A stretch of 64,000 nt of DNA from Pseudomonas brassicacearum (GTDB lineage Bacteria; Pseudomonadota; Gammaproteobacteria; Pseudomonadales; Pseudomonadaceae): positions 3,375,430 to 3,439,429 of the forward strand of contig NZ_CP007410.1 in NCBI RefSeq assembly GCF_000585995.1, written 5' to 3'. Below are positions 26,085-35,612 of the stretch, one piece after another. The notes below the pieces were generated by a model. That model had not been told where the DNA came from and made no database searches. It worked only from the letters and a program-made list of their open reading frames with translations. Each line of letters starts with the position of its first letter. Position 1 is the first letter of the stretch. The position numbers and the translations under genes are program-made.

Positions 26085-29000
26085 ATGAAATTTTCCCAGT
26101 TCTTCATTTCGCGGCCGATCTTCGCAGCGGTGCTTTCGCTGTTGATCCTGATCGCCGGCGCCATCTCGCTGTTCCAGCTACCGATCAGCGAATACCCGGA
26201 AGTCGTGCCACCGACTGTGGTCGTGCGCGCCAACTTCCCCGGCGCCAACCCCAAGGTCATCGGCGAAACCGTGGCCGCTCCACTGGAGCAAGCCATCACC
26301 GGCGTCGAGAACATGCTGTACATGTCCTCGCAGTCCACCGCTGACGGCAAGATCACCCTGACCATCACCTTTGCCCTGGGTACCGACCTGGACAACGCCC
26401 AGGTGCAGGTGCAGAACCGCGTCACCCGGACCGAGCCCAAGCTGCCGGAAGAAGTGACCCGGATCGGCATCACGGTGGACAAGGCATCGCCCGACCTGAC
26501 CATGGTCGTGCACTTGACCTCACCGGACCAACGCTACGACATGCTTTACCTGTCCAACTACGCCCTGCTCAACATCAAGGATGAGCTGGCGCGCCTGGGC
26601 GGCGTGGGGGATGTGCAGTTGTTCGGCATGGGCGATTATTCCCTGCGGGTCTGGCTGGATCCGAACAAGACCGCTTCGCGCAACCTGACCGCCACCGATG
26701 TGGTCACGGCCATCCGTGAACAGAACCGTCAGGTGGCTGCCGGTGCCCTGGGTGCGCCGCCAGCGCCGAATGCCCAGGCGTTCCAGCTGTCGATCAACAC
26801 CCAGGGCCGCCTGGTGAATGAGGAAGAGTTCGAGAACATCATCATTCGCTCCGGTGCCGACGGCGAGATCACTCGCCTGAAGGACATCGCCCGGGTCGAG
26901 CTGGGTTCCAGCCAATATGCCCTGCGCTCGTTGCTCGACAACCAGCCAGCGGTGGCGATCCCGATCTTCCAGCGCCCAGGCTCCAACGCCATCCAGATCT
27001 CCAACGACGTTCGCGCCAAGATGGACGAACTGAAGAAAGGCTTCCCGGCAGGGATGGACTACAGCATTGTCTATGACCCGACGATCTTCGTCCGTGGCTC
27101 CATCGAAGCGGTGGTCCACACCCTGTTCGAAGCACTGATTCTCGTGGTGCTGGTGGTGATCCTGTTCCTGCAAACCTGGCGCGCCTCGATCATTCCGTTG
27201 GTGGCTGTGCCGGTATCGCTGATCGGTACGTTTGCCGTGATGCACCTGTTCGGTTTCTCACTGAACGCCCTTTCGCTATTCGGCCTGGTACTGGCCATCG
27301 GTATCGTGGTGGACGACGCCATCGTGGTGGTGGAGAACGTCGAGCGTAACATCGGCCTGGGACTCACCCCGGTGGAAGCCACTAAACGGGCCATGGGCGA
27401 GGTGACCGGCCCGATCATCGCCACGGCCCTGGTGCTGTGCGCGGTGTTTATTCCGGCGGCGTTCATCAGTGGCTTGACCGGGCAGTTCTATAAGCAGTTC
27501 GCCCTGACCATCGCCATTTCCACGGTGATCTCGGCGATCAACTCCCTGACCCTGTCGCCCGCCCTGGCCGCCGTGTTGCTCAAGAGCCACGATGCGCCCA
27601 AGGACCGTTTCTCGCGGTTTCTGGACAAGGTGTTCGGTGGCTGGCTGTTCCGTCCATTCAACCGCTTCTTCGACCGCGCCAGCCACGGCTATGTAGGCAC
27701 CGTCGGCCGCGTGATCCGCAGCAGCGGCATCGCCCTGTTGCTCTACGCAGGCTTGATGGTGCTGACCTTCTTCGGGTTCTCCAACACCCCGACCGGTTTC
27801 GTGCCCGGCCAGGACAAGCAATACCTGGTGGCCTTCGCCCAACTGCCGGATGCCGCGAGCCTGGACCGCACCGAAGACGTGATCAAGCGCATGTCCGACC
27901 TGGCCCTCAAGCAACCGGGCGTGCAAAGCGCGGTGGCCTTCCCCGGCCTGTCGATCAACGGCTTCACCAACAGCCCGAACGCCGGCATCGTGTTCGTGAC
28001 CCTCAAGCCTTTCGATGAGCGCAAGGACCCGAGCATGTCGGCCGGCGCCATCGCCGGAGCCTTGAACGGCAAGTACTCGGAAATCCAGGAAGCCTACATG
28101 GCGATCTTCCCACCGCCGCCGGTACAGGGCCTGGGCACCATCGGTGGTTTCCGCCTGCAAATCGAAGACCGGGGCAACCTGGGCTACGACGAGCTGTACA
28201 AAGAAACCATGAACATCATCACCAAGAGCCGCAGCGTGCCGGAACTGGCCGGGTTGTTCACCAGCTACACCGTGAATGTGCCCCAGGTCGATGCCGCCAT
28301 CGACCGTGAAAAAGCCAAGACCCATGGCGTGGCCGTCAGCGACATCTTCGACACCCTGCAGATCTACCTGGGTTCGCTGTATGCCAACGACTTCAACCGC
28401 TTTGGCCGCACCTATCAGGTCAACGTCCAGGCCGAGCAACAGTTCCGCCTCGAGTCGGACCAGATCGGCCAGCTCAAGGTGCGCAACAACCGTGGCGAGA
28501 TGATCCCGCTGGCGACCTTCATCAAGGTCAGCAACACCTCGGGGCCAGACCGTGTGATGCACTACAACGGCTTCATCACCGCTGAAATCAACGGTGCCGC
28601 CGCGCCGGGCTACAGCTCGGGCCAGGCGGAAAAAGCCATCGAGAAACTGCTCAAGGAAGAACTGCCCAACGGCATGACCTACGAGTGGACCGACCTGACG
28701 TACCAGCAGATTCTTTCGGGCAACACTGCGCTGTTCGTGTTCCCGCTCTGCGTACTGCTGGCGTTCCTGGTGCTCGCGGCACAGTACGAAAGCTGGAGCC
28801 TGCCGCTGGCGGTGATCCTGATCGTACCGATGACCCTGTTGTCGGCCATTACCGGGGTGATTCTCTCCGGTGGCGACAACAACATCTTTACCCAGATCGG
28901 CTTGATCGTACTGGTGGGACTTGCCTGCAAGAACGCGATTCTGATCGTTGAGTTCGCCAAGGATAAACAGCTTGAGGGCATGAACCCGCTGGCTGCGGTG

Positions 29001-29264
29001 CTGGAAGCCTGCCGCTTGCGTCTGCGGCCGATCCTGATGACCTCCTTCGCCTTCATCATGGGCGTGGTGCCCCTGGTGTTCTCCAGCGGTGCCGGTGCCG
29101 AAATGCGCCATGCCATGGGTGTGGCGGTGTTCTCCGGGATGCTCGGCGTGACCTTCTTCGGCCTGCTGCTCACCCCAGTGTTCTATGTACTGATCCGCAA
29201 CTTCGTCGAGCGCAGCGAGGCCCGCAAGGCGGCCCGGGCTTTGAAACTGGAGGCGCAACAATGA
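26085..29264 (+). CDS. mexF: RND efflux inner-membrane pump MexF
   Basis: The 1059-residue protein begins MKFSQFFISRPIFAAVLSLL, characteristic of HAE1 pumps, and contains GIVVDDAIVVVENVER in helix 4 with the proton-relay aspartates. Its length matches MexF and differs little from MexB. It forms the proton-driven trimer of the tripartite system. Its stop overlaps the oprN start by 4 bp (ATGA), giving translational coupling. Confidence 0.95.
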   Translation: MKFSQFFISRPIFAAVLSLLILIAGAISLFQLPISEYPEVVPPTVVVRANFPGANPKVIGETVAAPLEQAITGVENMLYMSSQSTADGKITLTITFALGTDLDNAQVQVQNRVTRTEPKLPEEVTRIGITVDKASPDLTMVVHLTSPDQRYDMLYLSNYALLNIKDELARLGGVGDVQLFGMGDYSLRVWLDPNKTASRNLTATDVVTAIREQNRQVAAGALGAPPAPNAQAFQLSINTQGRLVNEEEFENIIIRSGADGEITRLKDIARVELGSSQYALRSLLDNQPAVAIPIFQRPGSNAIQISNDVRAKMDELKKGFPAGMDYSIVYDPTIFVRGSIEAVVHTLFEALILVVLVVILFLQTWRASIIPLVAVPVSLIGTFAVMHLFGFSLNALSLFGLVLAIGIVVDDAIVVVENVERNIGLGLTPVEATKRAMGEVTGPIIATALVLCAVFIPAAFISGLTGQFYKQFALTIAISTVISAINSLTLSPALAAVLLKSHDAPKDRFSRFLDKVFGGWLFRPFNRFFDRASHGYVGTVGRVIRSSGIALLLYAGLMVLTFFGFSNTPTGFVPGQDKQYLVAFAQLPDAASLDRTEDVIKRMSDLALKQPGVQSAVAFPGLSINGFTNSPNAGIVFVTLKPFDERKDPSMSAGAIAGALNGKYSEIQEAYMAIFPPPPVQGLGTIGGFRLQIEDRGNLGYDELYKETMNIITKSRSVPELAGLFTSYTVNVPQVDAAIDREKAKTHGVAVSDIFDTLQIYLGSLYANDFNRFGRTYQVNVQAEQQFRLESDQIGQLKVRNNRGEMIPLATFIKVSNTSGPDRVMHYNGFITAEINGAAAPGYSSGQAEKAIEKLLKEELPNGMTYEWTDLTYQQILSGNTALFVFPLCVLLAFLVLAAQYESWSLPLAVILIVPMTLLSAITGVILSGGDNNIFTQIGLIVLVGLACKNAILIVEFAKDKQLEGMNPLAAVLEACRLRLRPILMTSFAFIMGVVPLVFSSGAGAEMRHAMGVAVFSGMLGVTFFGLLLTPVFYVLIRNFVERSEARKAARALKLEAQQ

Positions 29265-30682
29265 GTTTGAAAGCGTTCGTGCCGAGCTTGCTGGTCCTGG
29301 CGTTAAGCGCCTGCGCCGTAGGCCCGGACTACAAGGCACCGCAAACGGAGGCGGCGAATATCACCACCGCCACCGACGGCGCCACCGGCCAGAAAAATTT
29401 CGACCGGGCCCGTTTCGAAGGCATCTGGTGGCAGCAATTCGAAGACCCGACCCTCAATGCGTTGGTGACCCGATCCCTGGAAGGCAACCGCGAGTTGCGC
29501 GTGGCCTTCGCTCGTCTGCGGGCCGCCCGGGCGATTCGCGATGACGCCAGCAATGATGTCATGCCCACTATCACCAGCCGCGCCAGCAGTGACTTGGGCA
29601 AAGGCCAGATTCCAGGGCAGACCACCGACCGGGTCAATACCGAGCGCTACGACCTGGGCCTGGACATGGCCTGGGAACTGGATCTGTTCGGGCGTATCCG
29701 GCGCAACCTGGAAGCCACCGATGCCGATCAGCAGGCCGTCGAAGCTGACCTCTATCAGTTGCAGGTGACAATGATCGCCGAGCTGGTGGATGCCTATGGT
29801 CAACTGCGCGGCGCGCAACTGCGGGAAAAAATCGCCCTGGCGAACCTGAAGAACCAGCAGGACTCGCGCAAGATCACCGAAAGCCTGCGCGATGCCGGCG
29901 TCGGCGATCAGCTCGACGTGGTTCGCGCCGATGCACGCCTGGCCTCAGTGGAAGCCAGCGTGCCGCAGTTGCAGGCCGAACAGGTGCGCCAACGCAATCG
30001 CATCGCCACACTGCTGGGTGAGCGCCCGGACAAACTGGACGTGGACTTGAGCCCCAAACAGCTGCCAGCCATCGCCAAGGCCCTGCCCATCGGCGATCCG
30101 GGTGAACTGCTGCAACGGCGCCCGGACATTCTCAGTGCCGAACGCCAATTGGCTGCGGCCACGGCGCGCATCGGTGTGGCCAAGGCCGACCTGTTCCCAC
30201 GGGTCAGCCTCAGCGGTTTCCTCGGCTTCACGGCTGGACGCGGTTCGCAGATCGGCTCTTCGGCGGCCAACGCCTGGGCGCTGGGTCCGAGCATTACCTG
30301 GGCCGCCTTCGACCTGGGCAGCGTGCGGGCTCGCCTGCGCGGTGCCGGCGCCGAGGCGGATGGCGCCCTGGCGACCTACGAACAGCAAGTGCTGCTGGCC
30401 CTGGAAGAGTCGGAAAACGCCTTCAGTGATTACGGCAAGCGCCAACAACGCCTGATTTCACTGATCCGCCAGAGCGAATCGAGCCGTGCCGCCGCTGACC
30501 TGGCTGAGATTCGCTACCGCGAAGGCACCGTGGATTTCCTCGTGTTGCTCGACGCCCAGCGTGAACGCCTGGCAGCCGAAGACACCCAGGCCCAGGCCGA
30601 AGTGGATCTGTATCGCGGCATCGTCTCGATCTACAAAGCCTTGGGCGGCGGCTGGAAACCGGAAACCGTCGCCAGCAACTGA
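29261..30682 (+). CDS. oprN: RND outer-membrane factor OprN
   Basis: The 473-residue lipoprotein has LVLALSACAVGPDYKAPQ at the N-terminus, with the acylated cysteine near residue 18, and the two TolC-like repeats, including LLQRRPDILSAERQLAAATARIG. It completes MexEF-OprN as the outer-membrane duct. A strong terminator follows 52 bp after the stop. Confidence 0.93.
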   Translation: MSLKAFVPSLLVLALSACAVGPDYKAPQTEAANITTATDGATGQKNFDRARFEGIWWQQFEDPTLNALVTRSLEGNRELRVAFARLRAARAIRDDASNDVMPTITSRASSDLGKGQIPGQTTDRVNTERYDLGLDMAWELDLFGRIRRNLEATDADQQAVEADLYQLQVTMIAELVDAYGQLRGAQLREKIALANLKNQQDSRKITESLRDAGVGDQLDVVRADARLASVEASVPQLQAEQVRQRNRIATLLGERPDKLDVDLSPKQLPAIAKALPIGDPGELLQRRPDILSAERQLAAATARIGVAKADLFPRVSLSGFLGFTAGRGSQIGSSAANAWALGPSITWAAFDLGSVRARLRGAGAEADGALATYEQQVLLALEESENAFSDYGKRQQRLISLIRQSESSRAAADLAEIRYREGTVDFLVLLDAQRERLAAEDTQAQAEVDLYRGIVSIYKALGGGWKPETVASN

Positions 30683-30734
30683 CCCGCCCTGCTCAACCGA
30701 GCTCCTTTGGTTGGCCGCAACCAGCCAAAATTTT

Positions 30735-30769
30735 GCCCCGCTTCTCATTTGGAAGCGGGGCTTTTTTTT
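30735..30769 (+). terminator. Rho-independent terminator of mexEF-oprN
   Basis: A perfect 9-bp stem GCCCCGCTT/AAGCGGGGC with a 9-base loop is followed by eight T residues at 30762-30769. Confidence 0.92.
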
Positions 30770-30802
30770 GTTCAGCCTATCCAGGGCTCGATGTGCCCTC
30801 TC

Positions 30803-31765
30803 TCAAGCCGCGCCCTGCCCCTGCTGCAAATGGCTGGAGCGAAAATCCTTGGGCGAGAGCTCGAACTGCTTTTTGAACGAACGGCTGAAGTGGGCCGAAT
30901 CGGTGAAGCCCCACTTGTAGGCGATCGAGGTAATGGACTCTTCCCGCAGGAACGGATTGGTCAGGTCGTCGGCGCTGCGCTTGAGCCGCGCCCGCTGGAT
31001 GTAGCGGCAGACGCTGTCATCCTGCTCTTCGAACAAACGGTACAGGTGCCGCACCGAAATGTTCAGGCGATTGGCCAGGCCCACCGGGCTCAGGCCGGGC
31101 TGGGTCAGGGATTCATCGATGACTTTCTGCACATAGCTGCGTAACTGACTGCCTTGCAACGCCGTGCCATCGTCACGGGCATCGGTGTCCTGTTCCAGGG
31201 CCGAGCCCAACAGCGAAACGAAGGCACTCTGCAAAGCCTCGCCCTCTCCCGCCGCACCTTCGCCGTCCGGGGTGTCCTTGCACAGTTGATCCATCAACAC
31301 ATGCAGCATCCGCCCGCAGGCCTTGCTCGAGGATATCTTGCCAAAGGTCTTGGTTTCCCCGCCCAGTTGCCTGGACACGTCACGGCGAGACAGAGACAGG
31401 ACGGCGTGCTCAATCAACCCGAACGGGGTGATTTCAAGAGAGCCCACCGAATCCATCAACAACAGCTCCCCGGGGGCCAGTTGAATGCTCAGGCCGTTCT
31501 GGGTGATCCGGGAAAAGCCGCTGCGCTGGCTGACCAGGAGGCAATCCTGGTCGTCGTCGTGATCCGGATTGGGCGAGTGTCGCTTGATGGCACCGGCATT
31601 GGTGCGCAGGCTGGCTAGGGCAAGACCGCCGCGGGAGAAGTTGGACACCTGGCCGATAAACAGCGCGCGATTAAAGGCCAGTTCCGTATCGAAGTGACCG
31701 CAAGTGGCGCGCAGATCCCGGTTCCAGGTCTCCAGCCCATCTTGCCCAACCTGTTGCATGCTCAT
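30803..31765 (-). CDS. AraC-family regulator (FeaR-like)
   Basis: The 320-residue protein has an N-terminal AraC_binding_2/FeaR-type sensor domain (ETWNRDLRATCGHFD at the start, LSIQLAPGELLLMDS in the middle) and a C-terminal double helix-turn-helix (LANRLNISVRHLYRLFEE and SITSIAYKWGFTDSAHFSRSF). FeaR-type regulators activate aromatic amine catabolism, including phenylacetaldehyde dehydrogenase, which agrees with the ALDH gene at 36793. The ATG at 31765 has GGAGAG 4 bases upstream; an in-frame GTG at 31777 is less likely. It is downstream of the permease and DUF3156 genes on the same strand. Confidence 0.85.
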   Translation of the reverse strand: MSMQQVGQDGLETWNRDLRATCGHFDTELAFNRALFIGQVSNFSRGGLALASLRTNAGAIKRHSPNPDHDDDQDCLLVSQRSGFSRITQNGLSIQLAPGELLLMDSVGSLEITPFGLIEHAVLSLSRRDVSRQLGGETKTFGKISSSKACGRMLHVLMDQLCKDTPDGEGAAGEGEALQSAFVSLLGSALEQDTDARDDGTALQGSQLRSYVQKVIDESLTQPGLSPVGLANRLNISVRHLYRLFEEQDDSVCRYIQRARLKRSADDLTNPFLREESITSIAYKWGFTDSAHFSRSFKKQFELSPKDFRSSHLQQGQGAA

Positions 31766-31888
31766 GGGTCTCTCCACAATGGCTTATTGTTTTTGTTGGG
31801 CAATAGTTAACATGTTATCTATATGCACGCAACAAGTACCTGATCGCCAAAGCAGTAGCAGGATCGATGCCAGAGCAGCGTCAAAAAA

Positions 31889-32509
31889 TCAAAAGCTTGC
31901 TAATACCCGCTGCAAACCGCTCAAGGCCGCCAGCAAGGCACTGCGCTGCTCGCGGCCCAGAGGAATGTAACGACGAAAGGCCGGCATGCGGTTCACCACT
32001 TCACTGCCCCCCATGTGCTCCAGGCGCACACACCACTGTCGCCCTTGCAGATCGATGCGCAGGCGCTTGAAGTCCAGCGGCATGAGGGCTTGATACAGCA
32101 CCGAATCGGTCTCTATCGCCGCCTTCAGGCGGGTCGACAGCTCAGCGTCCCCCTCCCGCTGCCGACAACGTATGCCATTGCGCCGCACAGCCCCGCTGTG
32201 GTGCACCTCCAAACGTGCCGTGCCCTCTCTCGACGCAGGCACCCGCAGCACGAACTCGGTCATCACCAGGTGCATCAGCAACTGCGATTCGGTGCGTTCG
32301 ACAATCTCCAGTTGCAGGCTGCCATCGTCGGTGACGACAGTCGCCGTCGCCGGTCCCGACATCTCGAATCGCGCCAGCCCGAGGTTGCGCCGCAAAAGCT
32401 CCAGGGTCACCCCAGGCCGATAACCGGCCGGGGCACGCTGGGTACTGAACAGTTCAGACAGTTTTTGCAGCACGGTCGACAAACTCGCTGGCAAGTTGTC
32501 CTGGCTCAT
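31889..32509 (-). CDS. DUF3156-family protein
   Basis: The 206-residue cytosolic protein starts MSQDNLPASLSTVLQKLSELF and has no membrane segment or known catalytic motif. From memory it resembles the DUF3156 proteins encoded next to APC permeases in Pseudomonas. Its start overlaps the permease 3' end by 56 bp, so the two are co-transcribed and translationally coupled. The longer open frame upstream is out-of-frame permease sequence. The function is unknown; a role in handling the permease substrate is inferred from context. Confidence 0.7.
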   Translation of the reverse strand: MSQDNLPASLSTVLQKLSELFSTQRAPAGYRPGVTLELLRRNLGLARFEMSGPATATVVTDDGSLQLEIVERTESQLLMHLVMTEFVLRVPASREGTARLEVHHSGAVRRNGIRCRQREGDAELSTRLKAAIETDSVLYQALMPLDFKRLRIDLQGRQWCVRLEHMGGSEVVNRMPAFRRYIPLGREQRSALLAALSGLQRVLASF

Positions 32510-33953
32510 GGGAAAACTCCTTGGCCAGCACGTCTTCCACCGACGCCGGCTTGAATGGATTGACCTTCTGCACCACCAGGGTCCAGAACAAGGCATATAC
32601 CGCAGTGCCACCGAGCATTACTGCGAAAGGAATGTAGATGTCCGCCGGGTTCATGCCGGGCGGGGTGATGAACCACATGCCTATGACGATGCCAACGCTG
32701 GACAGGATCTGTGGCAACGGGAAAAACGGCGAGCGATAGGCCCGGGGCAGATCCGGACGACGAATCCGCAGGCTCACCACCGACACGGTCACCAGCAGGT
32801 AGGCAAAACTCCAGGCGCACACCGCCGCCAGCACCAGGTGCATGATGTTGTCGGTGTTGCCCCCCAGCCACAGCGCATGCAGGCAAGGAATGAGCATCGC
32901 CACCAGGATGCACAGCAGCGGCGTCTTGAAGCGCGGGTGCAGGTAGGTGAACACCTTGGGCAATGCGCCGTCCACCGCCATGCCGTACAGAATCCGCGGC
33001 ACGCCAGCCATCAGGGTATTGATGGTCGCCGCCCCGGCAAACAGAAAGCCGATCCCCAGCCACATCGGACCGACATCTCCCATGACTTGCTCGGCGAAGC
33101 GCGGAATCGCCATGGGCGTGTCCAGCAAATGCACGCCGCTGGTGGCATCCAACAGCACGTTTTCCACCTGGCGCTTCATCGCCGCGCCGTAGATGAACAT
33201 GCAGGTGGCGACGCTGAACAGACCCAGCATCATGGCCCGGGGCATCGTCCTGGCCGAACGGCGCAGGTCCGGTGCCAGCGGCGTGACGAATTCACAACCA
33301 ACGAACATGAACATCGCCATGCCCACCAGCGACAACACGGTGACCAGGTCGGTGCCGACCACGGACGCCCCGAACCAGCCCTCCAGCTCCACCGCCGGTG
33401 CCGCAATCAATCCCAGCACGCCGAACACCATCAGGGTCGTCCACATGCCGAAGGTCAGGATGATCTCGGCCCGGCCAAAGGCGCTGACGCCGAACCCGTT
33501 GAGCACGCCAAATACCACCACGAACCCCACGCCCAGTAACCAGGAACCGCCCGCCGATTCGGCCAAGGTATTGAGGTGCTCGAAATTCACCAAGGCCATG
33601 ACCCCGGCCAGGATGGTCTCGGCGGTGCCGGCAAAGACGTGGACAATCAAGTAAGCCGACAACGTGCCGGTGATGGCGAAGAAACGGCCCATGCCACAGT
33701 TGATGTAGTCATAGACCGAGCCCGTGGTGGGCAGGATCGACGCGGCCTCGGCGAACGTGGTCGCCTGGGCCAGCATCATCACCACGGCGATCAGCATCGC
33801 CACGGCAAAGGCACTGCCGCCAATGCCAAAACCCATGGTGGCGGTGAGGATCACCGGGCTCGCCATGATCAGGCCAATGGTGCTGGCCAACGCGGTGGGG
33901 AAGCCCACCGTACCTCGGTTCAAGTGCTCGGTGAGCCGGTCATTGATCGACAT
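32454..33953 (-). CDS. APC-superfamily amino acid/amine permease
   Basis: The 499-residue protein has about twelve hydrophobic segments and an APC-type N-terminus (FPTALASTIGLIMASPVILTAT). It should import an amino acid or amine by cation symport. It heads a minus-strand unit with DUF3156 and then the FeaR-like regulator. With the dehydrogenase nearby, phenylethylamine, another aromatic amine or an amino acid are candidate substrates. The ATG at 33953 has CGAGGA upstream; the longer frame to 34079 runs into the divergent promoter region. Confidence 0.85.
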   Translation of the reverse strand: MSINDRLTEHLNRGTVGFPTALASTIGLIMASPVILTATMGFGIGGSAFAVAMLIAVVMMLAQATTFAEAASILPTTGSVYDYINCGMGRFFAITGTLSAYLIVHVFAGTAETILAGVMALVNFEHLNTLAESAGGSWLLGVGFVVVFGVLNGFGVSAFGRAEIILTFGMWTTLMVFGVLGLIAAPAVELEGWFGASVVGTDLVTVLSLVGMAMFMFVGCEFVTPLAPDLRRSARTMPRAMMLGLFSVATCMFIYGAAMKRQVENVLLDATSGVHLLDTPMAIPRFAEQVMGDVGPMWLGIGFLFAGAATINTLMAGVPRILYGMAVDGALPKVFTYLHPRFKTPLLCILVAMLIPCLHALWLGGNTDNIMHLVLAAVCAWSFAYLLVTVSVVSLRIRRPDLPRAYRSPFFPLPQILSSVGIVIGMWFITPPGMNPADIYIPFAVMLGGTAVYALFWTLVVQKVNPFKPASVEDVLAKEFSHEPGQLASEFVDRAAKTV

Positions 33954-34121
33954 CGTGCTGATCCTCGAAAGCGGATTTTTAGTATGGATGCCACAGCCGT
34001 TCAGGAGCTGGTGTTCAAACCCTCCCCAGCCAGTCCCTGATCGAAACGGCGTCGCGTGCAGGATTACTGTGCGCCGCACTCGCCCTGGGCGTCTTGCCCA
34101 TGTCTGCCGCCGGTTTTGTTG

Positions 34122-34180
34122 CTGCCTGCCAGCCTTCGTGTCCTGGCGGGCTGGATCAATTCCATGGCAGGCAGGTGAAA
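34122..34180. promoter_or_regulatory. Inverted repeat in the permease/barrel divergent region
   Basis: CTGCCTGCCA (34122-34131) and TGGCAGGCAG (34165-34174) form a perfect 10-bp inverted repeat with a 33-bp centre. TGGCA at 34165 is followed after eight bases by AAA, the pattern I recall for E. coli FeaR sites. It is a candidate site for the AraC-type regulator nearby. Confidence 0.4.
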
Positions 34181-34244
34181 GACTTCCCCTGGTGCTGCTC
34201 CCCTTAATGCGCGCTCTGCTGTCCTATCACACGGGGAAATCACC

Positions 34245-35573
34245 ATGGAGCACACACGCCATACACCGTTGCTACGCAACGCCATCGGCCTGGGCATCGC
34301 CCTGCTGGTCGCCGATTCGTCGGCCCAGGCTTATGAGCTTTACGCCGACGAAGACACCACCGTCACGGGTAACTTCCTCGCGGTCTACGGGATGTTCAAC
34401 AGCCGCAAGAACTATGACGGCACCACCGGCGGTTCGAGCTGGCGCGAAGGTTTCATCAAGTATGGCCTGAGTATCGACCAGACACTCGCCGGCCTGGGCA
34501 GTGTTTACGGGACGGCCAACCTGGTCAGCTCCGGGACCTGGGGCGAAGGCGATGCGGCGGGCCTGAGCGATGGCTCCGAACGCACCACAAAGTTCGACGA
34601 AGCCTTCGCCGGCTGGCGCTCGGGAGATCTGTTCCCGGTATTGGGCAAGGACGGCGTTGATCTGTCCTACGGCCGCCAGGTGATCACCCTCGGCGATGGC
34701 TTCATCATCAACGACGACGGCCTGAACCTGGGCAAAGGCGTCGCCGATGGCGAGTTCAATCGCGGTGGGGCTTACTACCTGGCCGCCCGCCATGCCTTCG
34801 ACAAGACCGCCGTGCTGCGCCTTGGCGGCAAGGAAGGTACCCACGGCAGCCTGATGTGGATCAAGTCGGACAACCGTGCCCAGGCCAACACCGAAATGGC
34901 CGCCGGCACCCTGGAATACACCGCCGCGCCTGGCACCCTGGGGTTGACTTACATCCATGGCATCGACGTCGATGAGCACTACGCCAGCGACTTCCAGAAG
35001 CAGCGTGAAGGCATGAACATCTATAGCCTGCGCGGCGCCGGGAACGCGGGCATCGAAAACGCCCACTTCGCCTTCGAATATGCCTGGCAAGACAAAGATG
35101 CCGGCCCGGAGAAAGCCTGGTACACCGAAGCCGGCTACACCTTCGCCGACTTGCCCTGGACACCGGACCTGACCTATCGCTACAGCCGTTATTCGAAAAA
35201 CTGGGACTCGATGTTCAACGGTGTCAGTCGTGGCTACGGCACCTGGTTCCAGGGCGAAGTGACCGGCAACTATTCCGGACCGTTCAACAGCAATACCGTG
35301 ATCCAGCACGTAGGGCTGAAACTCAAACCAGCGGAAACAGTGACCATCGGCGCGCTGTTCTTCGACTACAAGACCCTGCACACGCGCGAAGCATTGAATC
35401 TCGATGGACGCGAAATGGACCTGTACGTGGAGTGGGCGGTGAACGAGCACCTGATCGTCACGCCGCTGCTGGGCCTGTACAAACCGGAAAAAGATGACAG
35501 CAACGGTGGTAACCAGGTGGGCGGCAATGGCACCAACGTCTACAGCCAACTGGTGGTGGCGGTGCCGTTCTAA
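34245..35573 (+). CDS. Outer-membrane beta-barrel protein (alginate-export-like porin)
   Basis: The 442-residue protein has a signal peptide ending near SSAQAYE and many alternating beta strands, ending in a terminal phenylalanine (LVVAVPF). Segments such as VDLSYGRQVITLGDGFIIND resemble the alginate_exp-like barrels of Pseudomonas. It is divergent from the permease, which suggests it carries the same substrate across the outer membrane. The ATG at 34245 has GGGGAAATCACC upstream. The exact specificity cannot be read from sequence. Confidence 0.8.
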   Translation: MEHTRHTPLLRNAIGLGIALLVADSSAQAYELYADEDTTVTGNFLAVYGMFNSRKNYDGTTGGSSWREGFIKYGLSIDQTLAGLGSVYGTANLVSSGTWGEGDAAGLSDGSERTTKFDEAFAGWRSGDLFPVLGKDGVDLSYGRQVITLGDGFIINDDGLNLGKGVADGEFNRGGAYYLAARHAFDKTAVLRLGGKEGTHGSLMWIKSDNRAQANTEMAAGTLEYTAAPGTLGLTYIHGIDVDEHYASDFQKQREGMNIYSLRGAGNAGIENAHFAFEYAWQDKDAGPEKAWYTEAGYTFADLPWTPDLTYRYSRYSKNWDSMFNGVSRGYGTWFQGEVTGNYSGPFNSNTVIQHVGLKLKPAETVTIGALFFDYKTLHTREALNLDGREMDLYVEWAVNEHLIVTPLLGLYKPEKDDSNGGNQVGGNGTNVYSQLVVAVPF

Positions 35574-35580
35574 GGATGAC

Positions 35581-35605
35581 GGGAGCTGCCCCGACGGCAG
35601 CTCCC
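35581..35605. terminator. Convergent terminator hairpin
   Basis: GGGAGCTGCC and GGCAGCTCCC form a perfect 10-bp stem with a 5-base loop between the barrel gene and the chemoreceptor gene, which converge. The T-run is poor on both sides. Confidence 0.55.
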
Positions 35606-35612
35606 GCGCGGT

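Noticed and set aside
27276..29339. 687-codon minus-strand frame opposite mexF
   Set aside because: Antisense frame of a high-G+C gene; the protein is His/Gln/Gly-rich with no hydrophobic or domain pattern.
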